Origin: an uncultured Eubacteriales bacterium
Lineage (GTDB): Bacteria > Bacillota > Clostridia > Monoglobales > Monoglobaceae
Assembly: GCA_900550775.1 (NCBI GenBank)
Contig: URTH01000091.1
Span: forward strand, 1-7,043
Direction of reading: 5' to 3'
DNA: 7,043 bases
Positions 1 to 5,107 of the stretch are shown piece by piece. Within the stretch, counting starts at the first letter, position 1. Each line of letters starts with the position of its first letter. The notes under the pieces were generated by a model. That model made no database searches. It saw only the letters and a program-made list of their open reading frames with translations, and was not told the origin of the DNA. A program made the translations under genes and the position numbers.

Positions 1-141
1 CTTACCATGGGCGGCGGTATCGGACAGTCCAGAATCTGTATGCTGCTGCTTGGTAAAGCACACATCGGCGAAGTACAGGTTTCTCTGTGGGATGAGGACA
101 CCAAAAAGGCTTGTGCCGACGCCGGGATTCCTTTACTTTAA
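1..141 (+). CDS. asnA: Aspartate-ammonia ligase (AsnA), C-terminal end only
   Basis: This frame is open from the left edge and encodes the last 46 residues of a protein, ending in TAA at 139-141. The peptide contains GGGIGQSR, then [12 protein letters not shown], and ends in AGIPLL. This is the characteristic C-terminus of the ammonia-dependent asparagine synthetase AsnA, a cytoplasmic class II aminoacyl-tRNA-synthetase-like enzyme. AsnA makes asparagine from aspartate, ammonia and ATP. The GGGIGQSR segment is the class II motif 3-like glycine/arginine element of the ATP site. The start and roughly the first 290 residues lie outside the window. Only 46 bases with no terminator-like hairpin separate the stop from glnN, so the two genes are probably co-transcribed. 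The family call is confident because the motif is distinctive, although only a short piece is visible. Confidence 0.9.
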   Translation, partial: LTMGGGIGQSRICMLLLGKAHIGEVQVSLWDEDTKKACADAGIPLL

Positions 142-169
142 ACCTTAGAAAGCGAACCGAAATTTATGC

Positions 170-176
170 AAAGGAG
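170..176 (+). promoter_or_regulatory. Ribosome binding site of glnN
   Basis: AAAGGAG at 170-176 is a strong Shine-Dalgarno core. It lies 8 bases before TTG 185 and 11 bases before ATG 188. It also rules out the in-frame GTG at 176, which would overlap the Shine-Dalgarno itself. Confidence 0.75.
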
Positions 177-187
177 TGTTTATCTTG

Positions 188-2275
188 ATGAAAAATGTAC
201 CTGAGTTATTTGGCAGTCTGGTATTTAATAATGAGGTCATGAAAGAGAGGCTTCCGAAGGACACCTATAAGGCGCTGCGCCGCACCATTGATATGGGAAA
301 AAGCCTGGATCGTTCCATTGCCGATGTCGTGGCAAACGCCATGAAGGACTGGGCGATCGAAAAGGGCGCGACCCACTTTACGCATTGGTTCCAGCCGATG
401 ACCGGCGTGACCGCGGAAAAGCACGACAGCTTTATTACACCGGACGGTGACAACGGCGTGATTATGGAGTTTTCCGGGAAAGAGCTGGTAAAAGGTGAGC
501 CGGACGCATCCAGCTTTCCGTCCGGCGGTCTGCGTGCCACCTTTGAGGCGCGCGGCTATACCGCGTGGGATCCGACCTCGTATGCGTTTATTAAAGATGA
601 TATCCTTTGCATTCCGACTGCCTTCTGCTCCTACGGCGGAGAGGCACTGGACAAAAAAACACCGCTGCTCCGCTCGATGGAGGCGCTCAGCCGCGAGGCA
701 ATGCGGATTTTAAGATTATTCGGCAACAAGACGGCAAGCCGTGTTTTGACTACCGTAGGCCCGGAACAGGAATACTTTTTGATTGACAAGGCGCTTTATT
801 TAAAGCGTAAGGATCTTGTCTATACCGGCCGTACCCTGTTCGGTGCAACGCCGCCAAAGGGGCAGGAGCTGGAGGACCACTATTTCGGTGTGCTGCGTCC
901 CAGAGTTTCCGCTTTCATGAAGGAACTGGACGAAGAACTCTGGAAGCTTGGCATCTACGCAAAAACCAAACATAACGAGGTTGCACCGGCACAGCATGAG
1001 CTTGCGCCCATCTTTACCACCACGAATATTGCCTCCGATCACAACCAGCTCACCATGGAGCTGATGCAGAAGATCGCGGACAAGCATGGCCTGGTATGCC
1101 TGCTCCACGAAAAGCCCTTTGAGGGAATCAACGGCAGCGGTAAGCATAACAACTGGTCCATCTCGACCGATACCGGCGTCAATTTGTTAGAGCCGGGCGA
1201 TTCGCCGCAGGATAACGCGCAGTTCCTGCTCTTCCTCTGCGCTGTCATTAAGGCCGTGGACGAATATCAGGATTTGCTCCGCATCTCGGCTGCCAGCGCA
1301 GGCAACGATCACCGTCTCGGCGCAAACGAGGCGCCACCGGCCATTGTATCCGTCTTTCTCGGCGATCAGCTGACCGAGATTTTGGAATCCATCCGCGACG
1401 GCAAGCCGTATTCGCAAAAGGAAGCTGCCGAGATGAAGATCGGCGTACATACGCTGCCGCGTTTTCCGAAGGATACCACCGACCGCAACCGTACTTCTCC
1501 CTTTGCCTTTACCGGCAATAAATTTGAATTCCGTATGCTGGGTTCGGCCTTCTCGATTTCCGGCCCGAACGTGATCTTAAACACCATTGTATCGGAAGAG
1601 CTTTCGCAGTTTGCGGATGAACTGGAATCTGCCGCCGACTTTACAAGTGCGCTTGACACCCTAAAGCGTGAATTAAAGGCGCACAGCCGTATCGTCTTTA
1701 ACGGAAACAGCTATTCGAGCGAGTGGCCGATTGAGGCAGAAAAGCGCGGTTTGCTGAATTTGAGAACGACCCCGGACGCACTGCCCTACTTCATTTCGGA
1801 TAAAAACGTTGCACTCTTTACCAAGCACAAGGTGTTTACCAAGGCAGAGCTTTTCTCACGCTATGAGATTTTGCTTGAAAACTACGTCAAAGTGCTGGAT
1901 ATTGAGGCAAAGACCATGGTGCGCATGGTGCGCAAAAATATTATTCCGGCAGCGTTCTCTTACAGCCGTTCGCTGGCCGATACCGCGCTCAGCATGAAGT
2001 CGGTTTCTCCGGATTTGTCCACCACGGCAGAGAGTGCCATGCTTGCTACGATGTCCGAGCTTTCCGCACAGCTTTATGAACGCAACACGGCCTTGGAAAA
2101 GACATTGTATGAGGCACGCGCGGTTGAGGATTTAAAGGAACGCGCCCTTGCTTACGCTTATCAGGTGGTTCCGGCCATGGAGACGCTGCGTGCTGCGGTG
2201 GATAAGACCGAGGTCAACTGCGCAAAGACCTACTGGCCTTATCCGACCTACGGCGAGATGCTGACCAGCGTATAA
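188..2275 (+). CDS. glnN: Glutamine synthetase type III (GlnN)
   Basis: This gene encodes a cytoplasmic type III glutamine synthetase, which makes glutamine from glutamate, ammonia and ATP. At 695 residues it matches the roughly 700-residue GSIII family and is much longer than GSI (about 450). From ATG 188, visible family blocks are THWFQPMTG (about 63-71), [12 protein letters not shown] followed by [10 protein letters not shown] (103-128), the metal-binding GPEQEYF (191-197), [11 protein letters not shown] (261-271), the nucleotide-side [10 protein letters not shown] (315-324), [15 protein letters not shown] (372-386) and the glutamate-site stretch [10 protein letters not shown] to KFEFR (432-449). 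The family usually forms dodecamers. ATG 188 is chosen because the protein then starts [10 protein letters not shown], as relatives do; TTG 185 is nearly as good and adds one residue. The gene follows asnA in the same direction and is closed by the terminator at 2362-2401. No promoter or regulatory leader is visible in the short gap, so expression probably comes from upstream of asnA. I see no damage to the conserved blocks. Confidence 0.97.
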   Translation: MKNVPELFGSLVFNNEVMKERLPKDTYKALRRTIDMGKSLDRSIADVVANAMKDWAIEKGATHFTHWFQPMTGVTAEKHDSFITPDGDNGVIMEFSGKELVKGEPDASSFPSGGLRATFEARGYTAWDPTSYAFIKDDILCIPTAFCSYGGEALDKKTPLLRSMEALSREAMRILRLFGNKTASRVLTTVGPEQEYFLIDKALYLKRKDLVYTGRTLFGATPPKGQELEDHYFGVLRPRVSAFMKELDEELWKLGIYAKTKHNEVAPAQHELAPIFTTTNIASDHNQLTMELMQKIADKHGLVCLLHEKPFEGINGSGKHNNWSISTDTGVNLLEPGDSPQDNAQFLLFLCAVIKAVDEYQDLLRISAASAGNDHRLGANEAPPAIVSVFLGDQLTEILESIRDGKPYSQKEAAEMKIGVHTLPRFPKDTTDRNRTSPFAFTGNKFEFRMLGSAFSISGPNVILNTIVSEELSQFADELESAADFTSALDTLKRELKAHSRIVFNGNSYSSEWPIEAEKRGLLNLRTTPDALPYFISDKNVALFTKHKVFTKAELFSRYEILLENYVKVLDIEAKTMVRMVRKNIIPAAFSYSRSLADTALSMKSVSPDLSTTAESAMLATMSELSAQLYERNTALEKTLYEARAVEDLKERALAYAYQVVPAMETLRAAVDKTEVNCAKTYWPYPTYGEMLTSV

Positions 2276-2285
2276 CGGGAGTTAT

Positions 2286-2351
2286 GTTTGCCTTGGCATA
2301 CTTGAAATCTTCCTTTCCCAAACTTCCCTTTTTCGACATGGCAAGGCAGAC
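2286..2351 (+). repeat. Imperfect inverted repeat in the glnN 3' region
   Basis: The arms at 2286-2299 and 2338-2351 pair at 13 of 14 positions, counting one G-U pair, around a 38-base pyrimidine-rich loop. The core arms are TGCCTTGGCAT and ATGGCAAGGCA. It lies between the glnN stop and the terminator, so it could fold in the mRNA 3' end. The long loop makes the structure uncertain and no function is known. Confidence 0.3.
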
Positions 2352-2361
2352 TTCTCTATAA

Positions 2362-2401
2362 AACACAGAGCGCCCCGACGAAAGCCGGGGCGTTTTGTGT
2401 T
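2362..2401 (+). terminator. Intrinsic terminator of the asnA-glnN unit
   Basis: A 16-bp stem pairs 2362-2377 with 2386-2401 around an 8-base loop. The inner seven pairs are CGCCCCG/CGGGGCG. The outer half pairs AACACAGAG with the TTTTGTGTT that follows, including two G-U pairs. The T-rich 3' arm immediately after the GC core fits a Rho-independent terminator. It lies 86 bases after the glnN stop. Confidence 0.9.
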
Positions 2402-2469
2402 AGGTGTAAGAGAGCAATCTAAGACCGCCTGAGAAGGCAAAATTTCGGCAGCTTTCGGCTAGGCAAATG

Positions 2470-2498
2470 TTGACACAGGAACTGCATTATTGTATACT
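2470..2498 (+). promoter_or_regulatory. Sigma-A promoter of the sugar isomerase gene
   Basis: The -35 box TTGACA at 2470-2475 is a perfect match. The spacer is 17 bases. The -10 box TATACT at 2493-2498 matches 5 of 6. Transcription would start near 2504-2506, leaving a leader of about 30 bases, which is too short for a riboswitch. The stretch 2402-2469 upstream, after the glnN terminator, holds no other element I can identify. Confidence 0.85.
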
Positions 2499-2534
2499 AC
2501 TTGATAAGTCCAACAGAAAGTGAGGCATCCTTTT

Positions 2535-3341
2535 ATGTATGATACCATTGAAATCGGAATCCGGGCGCACGATCTTCCGGCCGCCACACCGGCGGAGCTT
2601 TTAGCCTGCACCAAAAAACTTGGGATTTCCTATGTGCAGCTGGCGCCGCGCAAATCCTTTTCCCAAATTCCGTGGTCCTCTTCCACCTTTAGTCCGGGAC
2701 TGGCCGCAAAAATCAGAAAAGACCTCGGCGATTTGCGCATTTCCGTACTGGGTTCTTATATCGATCTGCTTGCGGAGAGCGACGCACGCGCGGAGCAAAA
2801 GGCCATTTTTGAACAAAACATGCTGTTTGCCAAGTACCTGGGCGCCGGCGTGGTCGGAACGGAAACCGGGATGAGCGATCACAGCGAGGCGGATTTTCAA
2901 AAGGTCCTGCAATTTGTGAAAGAGCTTGTCCGTGATGCGGAAAAACTTGGCGTCATCGTTGCCGTAGAGGGCGTGTGGTGTCACACCATTCATTCGCCCC
3001 TTGTGATGAAACGCCTGCTCGATGCCATCGATTCGCCGAATCTGATGACGATTTTTGACCCGGTTAACTTTATCAATACCGAAAATTATCATCAGCAGGA
3101 CGAAATCATCAAGCAGCCCTTTATGCTCTATCCCGAAAAGATTGCCGCCATTCACCTAAAAGATTTTACCGTCAAAGACGGCGGAGTCGTAGGCGCAAGA
3201 CTCGGATATGGCATGCTGCATACCGATCTGCTGCTTGACTGCATCAGGCAATATAAACCCGGTCTGGATATTCTAATCGAAGAGGGAAGTCTGGATGGCT
3301 TTAAAGCCGAGCGCGATTATGTTCTGCGCTGCGCAAAATAA
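2535..3341 (+). CDS. Sugar phosphate isomerase/epimerase-like TIM-barrel protein
   Basis: This gene encodes a 268-residue protein of the xylose-isomerase-like TIM-barrel superfamily (AP endonuclease 2 family, Pfam PF01261), which includes hydroxypyruvate isomerase, IolE/IolI and ketose 3-epimerases. Alternating strand/helix blocks are visible, with likely divalent-metal ligands E145 (in VAVEGVW), D175 (in IFDPVNF), H207 (in AAIHLKDF) and E249 or E250 (in ILIEEGS). These occur in the order and rough spacing known for the epimerases. There is no signal peptide, so it is probably cytoplasmic. ATG 2535 is chosen because AAAGTGAGG at 2517-2525 lies 9 bases upstream as a Shine-Dalgarno; the in-frame GTG at 2520 falls inside that site. 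The gene has its own promoter (2470-2498) and terminator (3348-3375), so it is a single-gene unit with no kinase, dehydrogenase or transporter beside it to reveal the substrate. The family is certain; the exact reaction is not. Confidence 0.88.
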   Translation: MYDTIEIGIRAHDLPAATPAELLACTKKLGISYVQLAPRKSFSQIPWSSSTFSPGLAAKIRKDLGDLRISVLGSYIDLLAESDARAEQKAIFEQNMLFAKYLGAGVVGTETGMSDHSEADFQKVLQFVKELVRDAEKLGVIVAVEGVWCHTIHSPLVMKRLLDAIDSPNLMTIFDPVNFINTENYHQQDEIIKQPFMLYPEKIAAIHLKDFTVKDGGVVGARLGYGMLHTDLLLDCIRQYKPGLDILIEEGSLDGFKAERDYVLRCAK

Positions 3342-3347
3342 GGACGG

Positions 3348-3375
3348 AGAGGATGTGACAATCACATCCTCTTTT
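3348..3375 (+). terminator. Intrinsic terminator after the isomerase gene
   Basis: An 11-bp perfect stem pairs 3348-3358 with 3362-3372 around a 3-base loop. It is followed by TTT, CCC and a further run of seven Ts up to 3384. It starts 7 bases after the isomerase stop. On the - strand the same hairpin lies just beyond the ECF S-component stop, but there only a weak T stretch follows, so it may be a poorer terminator for that gene. Confidence 0.88.
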
Positions 3376-3382
3376 CCCTTTT

Positions 3383-3883
3383 TTAGTGCAAAATCTTGCT
3401 CTTTTCAAATATTTTAATCAGTACAATTCCAAGGATCAGTCCGGCAAGCCCCTGGATTGCATTAGCCGGGATATTGACAAGCGATGGTACAAATCCGTAC
3501 AATACGCCCTCAAAGAGCAAATAGCCCAGCACCATAAACAGCTCTGCCAGGACGCCGGCGATGATTCGGGACGGCAGTGCCGGCATTTTCTTTTGAAACA
3601 GAGAAAATCCGAAATAAGCGATCAGCGCCATGATTCCCTTGATGATAAACGTTGCCGGCGCATAAGTCACATAGCCGGAGAACAAATCCGCCAGCGCAGA
3701 TCCGATCCCGGCAGCAAGAAAGCCGTATACCGGCGATAAAATCCACCCGGAAAGCAGAACCACGCAGTCTCCCAAATTCAAATACCCCTTCAGCGGAGAC
3801 GGAATTTTTACAATCATGGTTGCAACGCATACCAGAGCGGCCAGCATCGCCGCCATTACGATTTTTTGTGTTTTTGTTTTCAT
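3383..3883 (-). CDS. ECF transporter S-component (vitamin-binding membrane subunit)
   Basis: This gene encodes a 166-residue, very hydrophobic protein with about five to six membrane segments. It fits the substrate-binding S-component of an energy-coupling factor transporter, of the PF07155 type (the riboflavin/HmpT/PdxU-like group). Typical elements are a small-residue AxxxA pattern in the first helix (A11/A15, A12/A16) used to dock on EcfT, GYLNLGD (33-39), then SALADLFSGY (62-71) and YAPATFIIKGIMA (74-86). The Ala-Leu-Ala-Asp and Pro-Ala-Thr blocks are hallmarks of this group. ATG at 3883 is chosen because AAGGGGAG lies 7 bases upstream; a longer frame to 3988 would run across the divergent regulator's start and has no ribosome site. 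No EcfA/EcfT genes are nearby, so it presumably shares a group II energizing module encoded elsewhere. The substrate cannot be read from sequence. The divergent MocR regulator suggests vitamin B6 (PdxU-like), which is an inference. Confidence 0.88.
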   Translation of the reverse strand: MKTKTQKIVMAAMLAALVCVATMIVKIPSPLKGYLNLGDCVVLLSGWILSPVYGFLAAGIGSALADLFSGYVTYAPATFIIKGIMALIAYFGFSLFQKKMPALPSRIIAGVLAELFMVLGYLLFEGVLYGFVPSLVNIPANAIQGLAGLILGIVLIKIFEKSKILH

Positions 3884-3890
3884 TTGATTT

Positions 3891-3898
3891 CTCCCCTT
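3891..3898 (-). promoter_or_regulatory. Ribosome binding site of the ECF S-component
   Basis: Read on the - strand, AAGGGGAG is followed after 7 bases by ATG. This fixes the start at 3883 and supports the 166-residue form. Confidence 0.75.
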
Positions 3899-3925
3899 TA
3901 CAAGATGATACAGGTATGGTATCAT
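3897..3925 (+). promoter_or_regulatory. Candidate promoter of the MocR regulator gene
   Basis: TTTACA at 3897-3902 (5 of 6 to consensus) is separated by 17 bases from TATCAT at 3920-3925 (5 of 6). Transcription would start near 3932 and leave a leader of about 44 bases. The -10 box and most of the spacer coincide with the inverted repeat at 3905-3925, which suggests autoregulation. A second possible -10, TACAAT at 3940-3945, lacks a good -35 box. Confidence 0.55.
3905..3925. promoter_or_regulatory. Inverted repeat, candidate MocR operator
   Basis: ATGATAC at 3905-3911 and GTATCAT at 3919-3925 are perfect 7-bp inverted arms around AGGTATG. On the - strand the repeat contains ATACCA, the sequence reported as the direct-repeat half-site of the MocR protein GabR of Bacillus subtilis. 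It lies in the 92-base divergent gap between the ECF S-component and the MocR gene and overlaps candidate -10 boxes in both directions. A possible extra half-site, TACCA at 3946-3950, faces TGGTA at 3917-3921. Binding by this MocR protein is inferred. Confidence 0.5.
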
Positions 3926-3944
3926 ATAACTGAACATATTACAA
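3916..3944 (-). promoter_or_regulatory. Weak candidate promoter of the ECF S-component gene
   Basis: On the - strand TTGTAA (3944-3939), a 17-base spacer and TACCAT (3921-3916) give 4 of 6 matches in each box. Transcription would start near 3909, about 25 bases before the ATG. Other pairings are possible, for example TTGGTA with TATGAT at 19 bases. Either way there is no room for a riboswitch. Confidence 0.35.
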
Positions 3945-3975
3945 TTACCAAAAAAGGAGTTTTTTATATAACCAG

Positions 3976-5070
3976 ATGAGATATGCAATTCAAAACCACA
4001 CCGGGCAGAGCGCCTATATGCAGCTGTATCTGCAAATCCGCACCGACATCATTCACGGCGTCTATCAATACGGGGACAAGCTGCCCTCCAAGCGTACCCT
4101 GGCCGAGGAAACCTTTACCAGCGTAATCACCGTAGAGCACGCCTATGAAATCCTGTGTGACGAGGGTTATATTGAGGCAAGGGAACGCAGCGGCTACTTT
4201 GTCACCTATCAGAGGGATCATTTTGTCCCCATTGCCGAGGATACACCGCAGCCATTTTCGGCAAACGATGCCGAACATCAGCACCATGAGGATGAATTTC
4301 CCTTTTCGGTCTTTGCCAAAACGATGCGCAATGTCATCAGCAAATACGGGGAACAAATTTTCATCAAGCCGCCAAGCCAGGGCAGCCTTGAACTTCGGAA
4401 TGCGATCGCCCTCTACCTTGCGCGCGGAAAGGGAATCCAGGTTGACACCGACCAAATCATCATTGGCTCCGGTGCGGAATATTTATACGGTCTTATTGTT
4501 CAGTTTTTGGGACGCGGCCTTATCTATGCGCTGGAGGATCCCTCGTACGAAAAAATTCTTTCGGTTTACAGGGCAAACGGCGCAGAATGTGACCTTTTAA
4601 AGCTGGGAAGCGACGGTATATTAACGTCCGCACTGCGCCGAACCCGCGCCAAGGTCCTGCACATCACGCCGTTTCAGAGCTTTCCCAGCGGTGTGACCGC
4701 AAGCGCGTCCAAACGGAACGAATATATCCAGTGGGCGCTGCAGCGCGGCGGCATGATTATCGAGGACGATTTCGGTTCGGAATTTACCGTCTCAACCAAA
4801 AACGAGGACACCGTCTTTTCGTTAGAGCCGCTGCGCAGCGTGATCTACATCAACACCTTCAGTAAGACGATTGCGCCCTCGATGCGAATCGGGTATATGG
4901 TTCTGCCCAAAACGCGCGTTGCCGCATTCCAGGAGAAGATGGGGTTTTATTCCTGTACGGTTCCCATGTTTGAACAGTATGTGCTGGCTGAGTTCATCAA
5001 TCACGGAGATTTTGAGCGGCATATTAACCGCATCCGCAGAAAGCGCCGTCAGGCACTCAAAGGACGCTAA
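3976..5070 (+). CDS. MocR-family regulator (GntR HTH plus aminotransferase-like domain), C-terminally short
   Basis: This gene encodes 364 residues. Residues 1-78 are a GntR-type winged helix (QLYLQIRTDIIHGVY, GDKLPSKRTLAEE, EGYIEARERSGYFV). After a short linker, about 105-364 resemble a fold-type I PLP aminotransferase, the MocR architecture of PdxR and GabR. K297 in TFSKTIAPSMRIGY fits the PLP Schiff-base lysine, R304 follows at the expected +7, and D264 fits the pyridine-nitrogen aspartate. Two features are odd. F266 stands where relatives have Tyr (DDYDSEF becomes DDFGSEF). The protein also ends at NRIRRKRRQALKGR, about where the C-terminal small domain should begin; full-length MocR proteins are about 450-480 residues. 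Only 37 bases lie between its stop and the convergent gene, so no hidden frameshifted remainder is present. The best Shine-Dalgarno (3951-3959) is an unusually long 16 bases before ATG 3976, but the N-terminus matches relatives and no nearer in-frame start exists. It probably regulates the divergent transporter and itself. Confidence 0.88.
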   Translation: MRYAIQNHTGQSAYMQLYLQIRTDIIHGVYQYGDKLPSKRTLAEETFTSVITVEHAYEILCDEGYIEARERSGYFVTYQRDHFVPIAEDTPQPFSANDAEHQHHEDEFPFSVFAKTMRNVISKYGEQIFIKPPSQGSLELRNAIALYLARGKGIQVDTDQIIIGSGAEYLYGLIVQFLGRGLIYALEDPSYEKILSVYRANGAECDLLKLGSDGILTSALRRTRAKVLHITPFQSFPSGVTASASKRNEYIQWALQRGGMIIEDDFGSEFTVSTKNEDTVFSLEPLRSVIYINTFSKTIAPSMRIGYMVLPKTRVAAFQEKMGFYSCTVPMFEQYVLAEFINHGDFERHINRIRRKRRQALKGR

Positions 5071-5073
5071 AAA

Positions 5074-5096
5074 AAGACAGGCCGGCGGCCTGTCTT
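5074..5096. terminator. Shared bidirectional terminator between MocR and LuxR genes
   Basis: A 10-bp perfect stem pairs 5074-5083 with 5087-5096 around a GGC loop. On the + strand it starts 4 bases after the MocR stop and is followed by TCCTCTTTT-like sequence (CCTCTTTT, 5097-5104). On the - strand it is followed by a run of seven Ts (complement of 5075-5069), so it should end LuxR transcripts even more efficiently. Confidence 0.88.
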
Positions 5097-5107
5097 CCTC
5101 TTTTGGG

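Noticed and set aside
176..187. GTG start at 176 adding four residues to GlnN
   Set aside because: It overlaps the Shine-Dalgarno AAAGGAG (170-176) and has no ribosome site of its own. ATG 188 (or TTG 185) gives the family N-terminus.
2402..2469. Short repeats (TTTCGGC twice, a GCC/GGC mini-hairpin) before the isomerase promoter
   Set aside because: They are too short and weak to distinguish from chance, and they lie upstream of the promoter, so they are not part of a leader.
2520..2534. GTG start at 2520 for the isomerase
   Set aside because: The GTG forms part of the likely Shine-Dalgarno GTGAGG for ATG 2535, and the extra residues do not resemble the family.
2601..3155. 184-codon open frame on the - strand opposite the isomerase
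   Set aside because: It has no ribosome site or family motifs and is fully antisense to a gene with conserved metal-ligand motifs.
3884..3975. Riboswitch (FMN, TPP or similar) ahead of the ECF S-component
   Set aside because: The whole divergent gap is 92 bases and the predicted leader about 25 bases, with no conserved aptamer-like structure.
3884..3988. N-terminal extension of the ECF S-component to 3988
   Set aside because: The extra 35 residues cross the divergent control region and the MocR start, and ATG 3883 has a well-placed ribosome site.
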